Part shown: positions 52,401 to 64,000 of the stretch, one piece after another
How the letters are laid out: every line of letters starts with the position of its first letter
Position numbering within the stretch: position 1 is the first letter of the stretch
DNA from: Lineus longissimus
Taxonomy: Eukaryota; Nemertea; Pilidiophora; Heteronemertea; Lineidae
Length of the DNA: 64,000 bases
NCBI RefSeq assembly: GCF_910592395.1
Contig: NC_088324.1
Location: 13,108,953 to 13,172,952, forward strand
Direction of reading: 5' to 3'
Program-made: the position numbers and the translations under genes
The notes under the pieces: generated by a model
Database searches by the model: none
What the model was told of the DNA's origin: nothing
The model's input: the letters and a program-made list of their open reading frames with translations, nothing else

Positions 52401-55400
52401 AATTCTCGCAAGTCTCACAAGGAAGCACTACTTCGAGACCCCCTCTCTCTGGTGGTATTCAACACAGAGTCAAAAAGGGACAAGACCCATCAACTTTTCA
52501 ACTTGGTTGATCAGGCAAGTTTGTACTTGTTGCATGCAGACATTCTAGACTTCAAACAAAGTTAGGCCTAATGTGTGCAGAATGTAATTCTTCAGACAAC
52601 TCAAAATGATATGGTCAACAAGCAAACACCTTTCAGACAAAATGAAAATTGAAATCTGTCAACAAAAAGACAGACGTTATTTAAATTTTGCAAGTGATAG
52701 AATGGCATTTGCAGCAATGACATAATTTGACACAAAGTGTGACAACAGACGAAAGCAGTTTTGTGTGAAGTTTATACAAAGGGGTTACTGTACAAGAGTT
52801 GAAGTGTGATCATAGAATGCAGGCAGTGATCGGGTGAAAATTCATGCCATACATACCACGATAATATGAGTAATATCTTTGGGAATACGGTGTTAGATAT
52901 CCGAGATAGGCTGAGAGAGACAGAACACAACATTCAAACACCACAAATATCACCACATTGGGGTTAATCGGTTTTCAATAAGAACAATAGGGCAGTCAGA
53001 CGGCAAGGGTGATGTTAGAGTGAAGGAGGCTGACCCTATGTTGGAAGAGAAATGGCCACTGTGACCACAAGTTTTTCTTTTATCCATCATCAAATTTGTC
53101 TTTCTTGACAAAGTTTCACACGTTAAGATTAAGATAGACATGAACAAGTAACAGCTATATAGGATTATGAATTAGAGGCTAAATGTTAGTGAGCGATAAG
53201 ATAGTGATTAGCCCAAGAAATGTCATCAGTAACAACACACAAACATTTTATCATCAGTTTTTTAGAAGTTTCAATAAAGTAATAAAGGTAAGTTTTCTAT
53301 CGGACTTACTTCGACGTGGAAGGATGTTTGCATCAGCTGTGAGACGGTGGGTCTCGGAATCTAGACGATTCTGAAGTGAGGCTGCAGTGTTATGCAGGGC
53401 TTGGAGGCGGTCTGCTCTCGTTCGGTTCTGACCAATTTCTGCAACCGAGAAATATCGAAAAGAGTTCATCAGATGAGCATGATAGTTAGGTCGAGGAAAG
53501 AACATCAAAGATGATATGACAACCAAATAAACCTAGATATGAGAACAATCACAAAGCAGCATGGAGTCAAATCAAGAACTAGACCAAGGCCCCACAGTAG
53601 TCTCCATTACGAATTCAAGTGAGCACTGTACGAGCAGCAACTTGGCACCATAGAGAGGGACTGTGGCGACTCCCATTGTAACACTTGTTGAGAGGTACAC
53701 CGAGACAGACCCAGGTAAAAGATACCACCAAAATAGGTAGTTGATAAGAATTAACCTGCATTCATCAATGTCAATGGTTCCCCTCAATCATCAAATTAAT
53801 CTTGAGATTCCATACCTGGATACAGGGCGGAGTAAGGTCTTGTAGAATAGCTGGCAGGCAGGGCAGTAGTAGAATCAAAAGCAGTCAAGGGTCTCTGGTT
53901 GACTGTACTGGTGGGGGCGCTCGTTGTCACGGCAGGTGCAGACGTTGGTAGGTCGTTTGATGGGATTTCTGAAACGACACAGACGATGACTTTATAATAT
54001 GGCTGTACTCAAAAGTGGAGTTCTACAACTACAGACAGATATACAGTGCATTAGATGAATGACCATCGAGTAATGTGAGCCTGAAGCCCATTCAATCATT
54101 AAGGTAGGTCAACAAATGCATTATGCATAATGCAAAAGAAAGAATAGTCCGTACCTTGAGTATTTTGTTGAGTATCACGAGGTTTAGCAGCATCAGCAGC
54201 AGGTTGTTCAGGGGCAGCAGCAGCAGCTTGGGACGAGGTGAACCGATCCATGAGGTCTTCAAGCTGCATAGGCTCAGATTCAGGAATAGCTGGTTTAAGA
54301 CCTTCTTTCCTGGAAATCGAAAGAAATTGCAAAATTACTCAAAAGAACAGCAACACCATAAACGCTAGGTAACTCTGCTCGTGAAAAGTTTCCACTTACC
54401 CAGCTGAAGCACGGGGAGTCAACTCGCCATCACTCTCCTCCGTCAGTGTGTCACTGTCATCTTCTTCATCTTTGTTCCACAGCTGACCAGCTTCAACCTT
54501 CTTTGAGTCGAAGTTCTCTTTATCTGAACCACTTACCCCCTGGAAATAGCACAAGCATGATAAGAAATGTGTTTTGTGAGCATTTATTCAAAGGAATGAT
54601 ATCTCATAATGTCCAAGTTGATGCATGCTCAATCTCTAAAAAGTTTTAAAGAGAGTGTTACTCACCATGGACGGACGATCTTCATGAAATGGATGGCGTT
54701 TTGAAAGCTCAGGGGCTGGACCCTTAGAGAAGGTCTCATCAAGTCGTGTCTCATTCCCAGGACGGTTTCTTGGTTTCGTTTTAGTTGTTTTTGATCGGGC
54801 TCGCTTGTACAAATCCTGCAGTTGCTTCTGACGATTTTCCTCAGCCTCTTTCTGGGCTCGCTTTTCTTCCTCTTGTCGTTTCTTACGCTCGTTTTGTTGT
54901 TTCTGGATGTAGCGTCGCACCTCGTCTGAGTCGTAGTGGCGTACTTTTGCAATTGGTTCTTTCTTAGATGGCACTGAAAGGAATCGAGCACAGTCTATGA
55001 ACAACAACTCTTTTTAGGAAGCTGAATCACAGCCAGAGGCATCTACATATAGTTTCTTCCTGACTATGAACACTTTGCCAATGGCCTGCAGATAGACAGA
55101 CAATCCCCAGGTTGCCTAATCAATGCAGCCTTACCTTCTGATGTTGGTGCCTTCCTCTTCATTGTGTGTTTCCTCCTTGACTTATCAGCACCATCATGGT
55201 CATGAGGGTCGTCAGAATGTTCAGAATCAGAACCTGAAAGATGATAATATAGGACTCAGTACTCTCACTAGTACACTACAATAAGGCATGGTTTGAAATA
55301 CAGAACGAACCATTGACATACATGTACAGTAGTGATAACTGTACTAACTCCATATTCCATTTCTATAACTTAAAACTCAAGAGCAACATACCTAGACCAA

Positions 55401-58400
55401 GGTCATGCAGTACATCCTTCGCCTCCTCTGAAAGTATCGGCCCTGGCTCTGAAAGTATCGGCCTGGGCTCGGGTTGTTTGGGTATTTCATCAGCACCATG
55501 TTTGTCATTATCATCATCATTATCATCGCGATCCCACGGTTTCGCTACTGGCTCTTCAAACTCTTGTGAATCATCTAAAAGAAACAAAAACAATTTCAAT
55601 CACTGTAAACCGCAAAAGTTGGTGGCCTAGAGTACCGGTATGTTGGATCCGTTCTCCACTTACCCATTGACTTATTATCCTTCTTCTTCCCAACAGAGGG
55701 TTTTGGCAGTGGTCCAAGTTCCCGGCGAATTAGTTTTTGCCCCTCACGCCATGACTTTGTAGTGATGATATCTTTTCGTTCGAATTTTGACGGTTTCTTT
55801 GTAGCTAGCACCCGGGCAGATTTTTTGGGTTGATTTTCCTTGATGGGGGTGTCATCGAGGGGGGACATGGCTTGGGCTATTTGGGGCAAAGGGGGCTCCT
55901 TTTCAGTAGCTGGAAAGAGAACAATGCTAGTTTAGTTACAGCAGAATTCAATCATATACAGCTCTCCATTTTGTTAAATTCCTGTTCGATATCATCAGAA
56001 ACCAGTCGGCAACTCCTTCTGCAGTATTCTGCTTCCCCAGCTAGAGAACCACTGCAGGAAGATATCTCATGCTTCAGTGATAAAGAGAACCAACCTTTTG
56101 TTTTGGGCTTCTCTTTGGCTCGGTCAACTTTCTTTGTCTTTCGGCGATGTGATGGCACCTTCACAACGCGTCCCTCAGGTGTGCGAATCTTCGTCTCAAC
56201 TTCATTGAACCCTGCAACAATCAAGATAGATGCTACAGAGATGGACGTCCCAGGTGCATTCCAAAGTTTTTCTCTTAAGCAGCCAATGTTACAGAGAATC
56301 TCAACTTGGAGACTTCATGGTTCCTGTGGTCAATTCAGGTCTGCGGCCATTACACTCGCACCTAAACTTGACAGAGGCACAAACACAAAGAGCCTCAACC
56401 CAACGAATCCAATGATGAAGCATGAGTTCAATCATCTGCTTACCTTTGTAGGACGGCGCTGGAGGCCCCGCTGCGATTTTCCTCGACAGTGGCTGCCCCG
56501 CTGGCTGCTCCCAGGCATCATACGAATTCAGCATCACGGCGTCAGACTCCTGGTGACGCACCTTGGCCAACAACTCGGCCTCCTCCTCCTCCTCCTTGTG
56601 ACTCTCTAGCTCTGCTGAAACGAATTCGGAATTATTGTTTAAACATCATGGGATTCCCTGAAGATTTCTCCTACCTCAACATGCTCAAGGAGAACACTTG
56701 CAGTTTGTGAAGAAATGCCTTGAGGCCCTGATCTAAGAGTACTGAGGAGCCTATACTCCAATGGGCCAGCTTCAAGTGTTCTTTAATACTTGTCATCGGT
56801 ATTGTATTCAAAATTTCATACTTTGACAGTGGCCTACCTTTCAGTTGGACTCAGTCTTAGTCACAGCAGTGAAATAATGCACTGCATCATGACAGGTATT
56901 TCGGCCCTTTGCTGCAGCACATCCCAAAAAAAAATATTGGTCCATCCTATTGAAGTTGTTTAAAGCAGTAGAGTAAATTTTACCTTGAGGTGATGACATA
57001 TTCCTTCGCTGTTCGTCTATGAGTTCTTTGATCCGAGCCAGCCCATCTGAAAGTATATTATGAAATAATATTAAGGATTTACTCATTTGGTTGGCATAGG
57101 TATATTTACAGGGAAAACACAATATCTACATGTAGGTGTTAGGTCTCATTCAAAGGCTGATGTGGCAATAGCAGCAAAGTGAGTTTCCCAAGGTCAAGAG
57201 GGATATGTCTGTGTCAAGGATTGAACCACAGTGTTTAGATTACACAAGTCTGAGGGCACCCACACAATGCACCCTACACCCCGAAAAAAAAACCCAACCA
57301 CAAAAGTCAAAAGTTGAAGCCACCACGTACTATGTGTCCAAATACACAACTGTTTATTCAACCCACGCACCAAACGCAATACAATTTGAAAATCTATTGG
57401 ACAAGTCTTCGGGCAAGCTCATACAACTGAACACGTTAGAGATTGAGAACATATCGAAAAGGCTTAGTATTTGTTCAGCCAACTGTGAAACGAGTGAAAA
57501 AGCAGACTATAGTACGTTATCGAAGGCCTCTGTTTTCTATCAAGATATTTCACTTTTCACATACCCGGTACTTGATCTCTGGTGAGATAGGCTGGCACGA
57601 ATACAAAACATTTTACTGAGACTATGCTGAAGGCCTTCAACCATCCCCCCCCCCCCACCCCCAAAAAAAGAAAAATCAGATAAACAGCCAGGTGAGTTCT
57701 TAAAGAGTCAAAGGCAAGGGACACTCAATGACCGAGAAAACTTGGGAACAGTGAAGTTTTGAATGCTATGTTTTGATGGTTTTTTATCTCGCAATAGGTT
57801 TTTTTTCCAGACTCTCCAGGCAAAACCAGCCACCATACCTCAAAATTGACATCGTCAGAAAGGTGCTTATCACTGCACTAAATGTCCACACATCAATGTC
57901 ATTGTGACAGGTCTTTACAACCTTCAGAGTATTTCGGAAAAAGTACTTGACATTACTCAATCAAAAGTCATTCAATCAATCCTAGACAGTGAGATAATGC
58001 GTCCTAATCATAAAACTAATGTGTGCACTTGAGATTTTAAATCTTCTTTCAGTTATTGGAGGTTTCGTTAGTGATAAAGTCGAAGCTATTTCAGTTGTTT
58101 CATGTTAAAAGCCTAGAACTGTCAGATAGTGTTTCAAAGACAGCCAAGTTTTTGAATGATCCATGCAGATTTCAAGTGTTCACTAAAAAATTATTAGACA
58201 ACATACTCATAAGATAGTTAGACCACATTATTAGAGGGTTTTTAACCACTTCGCTATGATTTGGATATTTTGGGGTCCCATGACATGATTTAGAAATAGC
58301 GATAATCTATGTCAAACTAAATGTTTCAGGGTAATATTTCACATCTTGTATACCCACTTCTTCAGAGCTAATCGTGAGCATGACATTTTGAATACCATGC

Positions 58401-60631
58401 ACACACAACAGGTCTGCCTGGGCCCATGGACAATTTTATGTACAGAGAAAATATACACAAGACATTTTGAATAAATCGATGATTTAAAGAGCAAAGAGGC
58501 CTTTTCATGAATGTGCATTTTGGAAACTTAAGTTTATAACGGACATCTCAAGGCATAAAAGGCCAAAGAAAGACCTATGATATGAACCTATTAATTGGCT
58601 AAGGTTTATACACCCCTATGGGCAGTACATCAAAAACAAGGCCTAAAATAGACAGGAATGATAATTTTCCGTTTTCATTGTGGCGACTCTGATTATTTGC
58701 TTGCGATCGGACCAAACGAAATGTTTAGCTTGAACCTCGATAAGATGGACTGTTCGGACTGAAAAGATTAAGAGCAATCCCCTTTTTTTCTCACAGTTAG
58801 CAAGATATTTATGGCCAGGTGTCAGTCGGTTCATTTGCCTATGGCGAAGATCAATTAGTATTGAGACACAGCACATGATGACGATGATCTGACCCATCTT
58901 TGAAGAGCGGAAAGAAATACATGGATCTCACACCAGGTACTCTCTCTTCAATATGGTCTTTTGCAAGCCCCACGCATAGGGACCAGGCACAATGAATCCG
59001 ACTTCACATCTCTTTCCGAAGTCGTGACAATTGTAGTCAAGCGACTTACCCATGGTAACAAGTGATGCGAAAGATGCTGTTGGATTCACTGACCTTACGT
59101 TTAGCTCAGGTTGTTGCACTTGCAGTATGTACATGTGAGACAAGAGTTCCAAGGTGTCCTTTAATAGGGGTTCCGCTCCTCTGGAGGACAACTCTACCGT
59201 TATACCGGGATTTATTACAATAGGCCACTGCCCTCTCTGGTGATAATGAATGGGAGCAATTTTACCATGGACAATCAATCAATTCAATGCAATTGATAAA
59301 TAAACGCGGATGAATAGCGTATGATGGCAATCTCAAACATTCTAAAGAAGACACGATGAAAAGTGAATTGTTTGGGTATAAATTTGGTATGTGGTAGATA
59401 GATAAGCCGCTGGATATTTGGCCAAGGTAAGTAAGGCACATAGCCTTAGCTAACATAGGCCTAGTGATTGATATCGCCATACATGATGACTTGAATGAAA
59501 AGATGCCTGCTGGGCATTCTGCCAGATACACCTTTGGACGCCCAAGCGACCTTGATCATGTTTTTCGAGACACTCAAAATTTCAAAAGCTTTATTTTAAA
59601 AAGTTTAAACAACTTTTAGTTTTGGCACTCTGCACTGATCAATATTTTAGCTAACTTTTTAAAAGAATGATCTTGATAGTCCAACCTGGGAGTGAGAGAT
59701 CACAAGTTCAGCTGGAACATTGCCAATGGCCATTGTGATTTTCAAAATAAACCGGGTAATTTACGAGTCTCGCTATTTCATGAGGTTTGAAAATTCAAAA
59801 AAGACTTTTCACACCCTCTATTCAGGTGTTCACTTTAACTTTTTATGAACACCCTCAATCTGTCTGAGGGAGATCAAAGTGCCAGACTGGTTTCTCAGTC
59901 TCTATAAGCAAAACACTTGAATTCCACCGGATTTGTTCAAAACCAGTTCCATGTGTGCTTCCCCTAATCATACTAACCTGAGTCCTTGCCTAAATCCTTA
60001 ATGCCCTTCTTTATCCTCCGCCCCGGAGCGACGATATCCATGTCATCCATACTCCCCGTGTACGCACATCCATAATGATCAAATGCACCGCCCTCGAGCA
60101 TATACGGAGACGGTGTCTTAGTCCTGCGCTCTGAGCCGCGCAACAAACTGGCAGCATTGTATGACCCGAGCTTTGGAAAGTCATCACGATCGAGCCCCCT
60201 TGACCCAGGCTCTAATCCTAAATCAAAATCTCGATTTGTATTTAAATGCAAATTATCGTTGAGAAAGTTAATCTCAGGTTCACGCGCTGCGCCCACTGGG
60301 GTGTCGGCGATGGAGTCATCAGCAGCGTAAGCACCATAAGGCTCCGTTTCGTAAGTCTTATCAAACCCGGAGCCATGCCCGTATCGTTTTCCGGACATAT
60401 TTGAATTTTGATCTAAATACGATCGTGTCCTCGATTCGATTTCATGAAATTCTGGCTTCTCGATGAAGTTGACATGTTTTGGTGGTGTAATGGATCTGTT
60501 ATGATCGTCATTAAGGTGCATTGTGGGAGTAAGGGTACGAGATTCATTTCGGACAAAGTGACGATCGTAGTTGAGTGAAGCGAGCGGACTGCGGGATCTG
60601 GTGTAGATGTAGTCATCTTTGAATTTATCAT
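27815..60631 (-). CDS. CEP350: CEP350, centrosome-associated protein 350 (35 exons; 5' end missing)
   Basis: Very large centrosomal scaffold that anchors microtubules with FOP and stabilises centrioles. Minus-strand exons: 60631-59978, 57046-56984, 56614-56444, 56211-56095, 55909-55664, 55574-55392, 55233-55135, 54973-54666, 54539-54400, 54309-54155, 53968-53816, 53438-53310, 52910-52857, 52186-52046, 51912-51731, 51623-51537, 51381-51183, 50889-50550, 50375-49985, 49862-49611, 49467-49163, 49036-48894, 48738-48568, 48346-48051, 47788-47588, 47378-47227, 47030-46837, 45682-45337, 33625-33351, 33012-32846, 32653-32374, 32047-30071, 29886-29507, 29362-29182, 28473-27815. Every phase joins, giving 3262 residues to a TGA stop. 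Diagnostic blocks: RRYIQKQQNERKKRQEEEKR, LREKALKEKTKAELDWLEQQ, KYLTAREKKLAQRRRQAEEL, a CAP-Gly domain late in the chain, and a conserved C-terminus. Human CEP350 is about 3117 residues, so only the extreme N-terminus is missing. Confidence 0.93.
28650..29062. mobile_element. Palindromic foldback MITE, copy 4 (best preserved ends)
   Basis: CACCTTCAGCGCC at the left and GGCGCTGAAGGTG at the right, flanked on both sides by TTAA (28646-28649 and 29063-29066). The two halves are complementary over more than 100 bp, and each half carries a hairpin of GAACTACGCCATCGCCATC and its complement around an AACTGAAAA-type spacer. The left terminal palindrome CCACGTAGATCTACGTGG is perfect; the right one is slightly changed. 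It is inserted in a CEP350 intron. Confidence 0.9.
30071..32047 (-). CDS. CEP350: CEP350 large exon with the CAP-Gly domain
   Basis: A 1977-bp exon, by far the longest of the gene, coding for 659 residues of Ser/Asp/Glu/Lys-rich low-complexity sequence that ends in a CAP-Gly domain (about 30775-30565). The domain reads INIGDSVIVAG, then GHWAGVELEIAEGTNDG and VRYFDCKPKHGLFAPPDKV. CAP-Gly domains bind C-terminal EEY/F tails of tubulin and EB proteins. The usual GKNDG loop is GTNDG here. The N-terminal part has many SEKSD-like acidic repeats and is probably disordered. Confidence 0.93.
32846..33012 (-). CDS. CEP350: CEP350 exon with a strong coiled coil
   Basis: Codes for IEGRIRALNEDLKRRKSEAD and LKKEQKKRHKDRLKAQEASL, a highly charged continuous helix that runs on into the next exon (AYDNFISQVKTDLQKELEL). 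This block is well conserved in CEP350 and supports the identification. Confidence 0.9.
33626..45336. other. CEP350: Very long CEP350 intron (11.7 kb)
   Basis: The flanking exons join in phase (AG plus A), so no coding exon is required inside. I see no protein domain on either strand in its open frames (for example 36450-36836, 38220-38441, 39559-39816), no complete mobile element and no RNA gene. It holds a poly-G run at about 36627-36639 and short AT-rich repeats near 35690-35790. Most other introns of the gene are under 1 kb. Confidence 0.65.
45791..46285. mobile_element. Palindromic foldback MITE, copy 5 (longer, extra hairpin)
   Basis: Left end CACCTTCAGCGCC preceded by TTAA (45787-45790); right end GGCGCTGAAGGTG followed by TTCA. 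It is about 495 bp rather than 410 because it holds an additional, damaged hairpin arm near 46000-46090. It lies in the CEP350 intron between the exons ending at 45682 and 46837. Confidence 0.88.
46837..48346 (-). CDS. CEP350: CEP350 conserved coiled-coil core (4 exons)
   Basis: Exons 48346-48051, 47788-47588, 47378-47227 and 47030-46837. The encoded chain begins TNTNLNIDNVTGPFTHEESF, continues with the KEKTKAELDWLEQQKKHHRE helix, KKKQRGLMLKLQQEQ, the EIKRLREASRVASKERQLML helix, and ends with AEELLKWKKRLDKEEKAVYN. It is nearly all helix and is the part most similar to vertebrate CEP350. Confidence 0.92.
51731..51912 (-). CDS. CEP350: CEP350 exon with an IQ-like motif
   Basis: The 60-codon exon contains AATAIQAAYRGHTVRQSMDW, an IQ motif (AIQAAYRGHTVR), which in other proteins binds calmodulin or centrin-type EF-hand proteins. 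For a centrosomal scaffold this is a reasonable contact site; the binding partner is inference. Confidence 0.8.
57047..59977. other. CEP350: CEP350 second-longest intron
   Basis: 2.9-kb intron between the first two exons seen. It has a poly-C/poly-A stretch near 57643-57670. A possible alternative first exon ends at 59050 (minus strand ATGG then a gtaagt donor) and would join in frame to the exon at 57046, but nothing else supports it. Confidence 0.5.
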
Positions 60632-61311
60632 CTGAAAAGATAGGAATTAAACAAGACATTAGATTAGATTTCACGAGAAAATGGCACCCTGAATTTTGGA
60701 GATTTTACACTTATTTCATCTGAAACTTCAAATTCAAAATTATCTAAAAATATTCACACTGCCGGGATAAAGAGCTAGACATTTGAGGCGAAATATTGAC
60801 ACCATTTTCAGACATTTTAGGCTTTTTTTCATGCAGTATATTTTCGTGAAATGGAATACACAGAACTTACTTTGACTGGTCGTGTATTATAAGTCAGCGA
60901 CCGAATAAACCCTCCTCAAAATCTCACCACAGACCAAGCACCAGTGCCAATTTACCGGGACCTATGACCATTTCCAAATCATACATTGAAAGGATAAATA
61001 TTCCTCGTATTATAATTCTAATGTGCTATAGTTGGCGGGCATAATGCCAATGATATAAAATATGTCACCCTGTGTTGGCCAAAGCGACTTTTCATTCAAG
61101 TTTTGACAGGATACCCATTTCATATAATGAAGAGTAAGAGTGAAATACCCTTGAAAAAGGTATGGTGTCTGTCAACAACATTGCTATCATAGCCAGAGAG
61201 CTCATTATCCATTTATTTACTGGGAGCAAAACTTTGAGAGAGCATGCCATATCGCTCAATTATTTGAAGTTCTATTCATGTCTTAAACTGTAAAAGTACA
61301 TGATAGCCGCA
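60632..61311. other. Upstream of the first CEP350 exon seen
   Basis: The exon at 60631 needs one more base from an upstream exon for its first codon, so this is intron. A donor-like site at about 60874 (AAA then gtaagttctg, minus strand) would fit a non-coding exon, since an in-frame stop lies just before it. Confidence 0.45.
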
Positions 61312-61658
61312 CGTACACCACCTGAAAATGGACCACCAATCTTGGTTCGCGAACCAATGCCGCACCATCGAAAATCCACCAAGCGCGTACACCAGCGCTG
61401 CAGCTAGTTATAAAATCCGGCAACAGATGGCGCGCAAACAATAAGCAGAAAGCGCCGCCTGTCGCCGAACCATCTAACTAGCTAATTGCCGATCCATTAG
61501 CGCGTACACCACGACAAAGCCGAGCTTTTAACAAGTCGGGCGAATTTGGACCATCAATTCGCCCGGCAATTTGTACCGGCAATGGATTGCCGAACAAATT
61601 TGTCGTGGCAATGTGGTGGTGAACGTGCAATTGGTCCACCAATATTTCGTGGTGTACG
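61312..61658. mobile_element. 347-bp element with CGTACACCAC inverted ends
   Basis: Begins CGTACACCAC and ends GTGGTGTACG, with subterminal CCACCAAT and its complement. It is GC- and CpG-rich against an AT-rich background. The GCGTACACCA motif recurs inside (about 61384 and 61501), and the ends are flanked by CGCA on both sides, a possible 4-bp target duplication. It has no coding capacity, so it looks like a non-autonomous DNA transposon of unknown family. Confidence 0.65.
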
Positions 61659-64000
61659 CGCAACTATAATGTGCCGTGTACATAGCACAGGTGATTCAAA
61701 CGTTCTTAATTCGAGACAGACTTCTCGTCCATATGAAGCTCAATCATGCAGGATTCTCAATACATTTCATATTGACAATTTACACCAATGCATCATTGAT
61801 TATGACATACTTAGAATGACACCAACCTTTGGCAGTAAAATTTACGCGGGAATACGGCATGGGTTGACGGCCTGCACCGACAAAGCAAGCTGACAGTCCT
61901 GGCGTGAGTACACAATGATCAGTAGGCACTTATTGTCCAAATATTGTCTCCCGAACTATTTGCCAACGAACTCTGGCCTTCTGCCACAAATAGTCCACAC
62001 ATACTATGTCCAAATATGCTTTTATATTATCAAATGCATACTTCTTATGTGACAGGGAGGCCTATCGATTCCAAAAGCACGATATATAGATCTCCCCGCC
62101 CTGGGTCCACCTAAACCTATTTCCTTTGTGAGACTATATAGGTAGACATCAATTTCTACTAATGTTCTGAAGGTTATAGCAATGCCAATTGATTTTTAAC
62201 ACTTTCAGTGAATGAAGTGAGAATTTTAAAGGATATAGGCAGCAAAGCACAAGATGAAATGGAGGCTTTGATGGAAGTCAAGAATGCATGCATCAGAAAT
62301 CTGAAATGGCCTACCATTACTGACAGAATCAAGTCCATTTTATGACAATTCTACTGGTAGTGGTAGTGTGATATCAGACGCTAATCTTGCACCTGACCAC
62401 ACAGTCCTAGGCCTTTGACTAAAAATAGTGATGACAGTATTTGGAGAGAGCATGCATGCACATGTAGATCTTTCACACATGCTCACTGAGCTAACCAGGA
62501 CAAATAAGCTTATTGCTACATAACAATTTTAGTCTTTTAGCCGAATAATACCTAGCAAGATCTTTTGTCAAAGTCACACAAAGGACTTTCAATGTGTACG
62601 AAAGGTTTCAGGAACCAGGTACATCAACAATGAAAAGAAGTATTCAAGCTAAACAGCCACAGCTGCCCTGGGCAAGACTAGACCTCAAACAGAATCCAAC
62701 ACTTCACTTTCTCCAGACACCACAGTAAAATTGTTCTTTCTTCTTATCTTCCACAGTGTGTCTGGGTCTGGCTCAGATCTGAGAGCTTTCCCTTTGATTC
62801 ATATCGAAATTTACAGCTGTCTGGGGCCTGCTCCTACCACATGGAAGTGCATTATATACAAGAATTATTCACACAATCCATTATTCAGAACTGGACATCT
62901 TTGTTTACTGAGAATTAGACTATGACCATGAAGACTACTGAAGACAATGAAAATATCCTGCAGGGCTGAATGACTGCACTGTGATCCTATGATAAATATC
63001 ACAATTGTCAAAGGTGACAAAAGACAAACTGAACATGACAAAACCTGCTGACGATAGACTTCCACCGAGTTTATGGTAAGAAATGGAGGTCGAAGCAGAA
63101 GTAAGAAACTAAATCAGTAAGGCAGTTCTTGACATACCCGTAGTTGGAATTTGCAAACTTAGTTTCTTAAGTCTGTCAGGGTTTACACTTACAGTACTGA
63201 TAATCCTCAGAATCTGGATCTGGACGCTCTTTCTAACAAAAAAGCTCCAATTAATCCTCAGAATGTGCACTTGTTTTTTCCATTGGAACCAAGATTCAAA
63301 CTCTAGTTCAACCTCTTCGCTCAAAACACGATATCAGCACATAAAGGGTAAACAACATACATCAAAATACATATTATCAACACCGATGCATGACTGCACA
63401 TGATAAGACAAGATAATGATGAGCCAAGTTTTCTGGGGCACATTTTGTGCATGTCAATATCTCGATCTTATGTCAACAAAACACCCATTCAGAAACTACT
63501 TTCGATCAATAAGGGAAGCAATTAGCTTTTTCAAGTATGATATCCGACTTGTGTACTGGCCTGATCTCAATTACCCTGTGGACAAGAAGTTCCAAGTCAC
63601 ATCCAACAAAAGGGGCAACCAAATTTGTTTTTGTGGAGGCAAGGTGTGGTATGCATTGACTTGCTATTCAAAGTCGTCTGTTCTGAAGCCTTCCTCCATT
63701 GAGTGAAGGAGTGAAGGACACCCTCGGGACTGACAAAATGATGTCCGTAGCAGGGAGGTGTCCTGATTACAGAGGTCAAGTTATATAGAGAAGGGTGTCC
63801 ACAATAGGGAGGCTTCATTGCATTTGTCATCAAAATCTCCCACATTCACCTGACTTGGGCACAAGTGTTTTTCACCTTGTTCTACATTACTACGCATTGA
63901 ATTTCAGCGACATTTCAAAAGGCCTGTTTAGTCAGTCGGCTTAACATTAACCAGTCAATTAGTCTCTGAAACAAGTTACCCATGGGGTATAAAACACTCA
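61659..64000. other. Unassigned right edge
   Basis: No convincing exon on either strand. If CEP350 continues, its first coding exon should lie here or beyond the window. The open frame at 63416-63706 has no recognisable domain. Confidence 0.4.

Overview
This is animal nuclear DNA: multi-exon genes with GT-AG introns, long AT-rich introns and intergenic spaces, and metazoan protein families. The short ACATGTAC-type palindromes, the dispersed GAC-rich repeats and the gene set suggest a marine invertebrate bilaterian (echinoderm, hemichordate, amphioxus or lophotrochozoan). I cannot narrow it further by eye. I see no prokaryotic operons, CRISPR arrays or virus.

Four genes can be reconstructed exon by exon, with phases that agree across every join. 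(1) MEGF8, minus strand, about 619-6657: the N-terminal 875 residues (signal peptide, CUB, EGF, Kelch and PSI domains); the rest lies beyond the left edge. (2) SELENOF (15-kDa selenoprotein), plus strand, 7619-8944: four exons, an in-frame TGA for selenocysteine at 8394-8396 and a very good SECIS element in the 3'UTR at 9155-9231. It is head-to-head with MEGF8. (3) TTLL11 (tubulin polyglutamylase), minus strand, 15277-22183: seven exons, 766 residues, complete. (4) CEP350 (centrosome-associated protein 350), minus strand, 27815-60631: 35 exons giving 3262 residues, complete at the C-terminus but lacking the first coding exon or exons.

The stretch 9726-14583 between SELENOF and TTLL11 is repeat-rich. 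A 650-bp segment occurs three times in alternating orientation, interleaved with three copies of a palindromic element of about 410 bp. It is followed by an interspersed repeat holding three 300-bp units and a long GAC microsatellite. Two more copies of the palindromic element lie in CEP350 introns (28650-29062, 45791-46285). The best copy is flanked by TTAA on both sides and can fold as a long outer stem carrying two inner hairpins. Other mobile debris is a truncated LINE 3' end (22571-22980) and a 347-bp element with inverted ends (61312-61658).

TTLL11 modifies microtubules and CEP350 anchors them at the centrosome. MEGF8 is known for left-right patterning and trafficking control, and SELENOF is an ER redox protein. 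Any shared cilium or centrosome theme is inference only. The most unusual items are the alternating palindrome array, the TTAA foldback family, and the SELENOF redox motif, which reads C-Q-U instead of the usual C-G-U.
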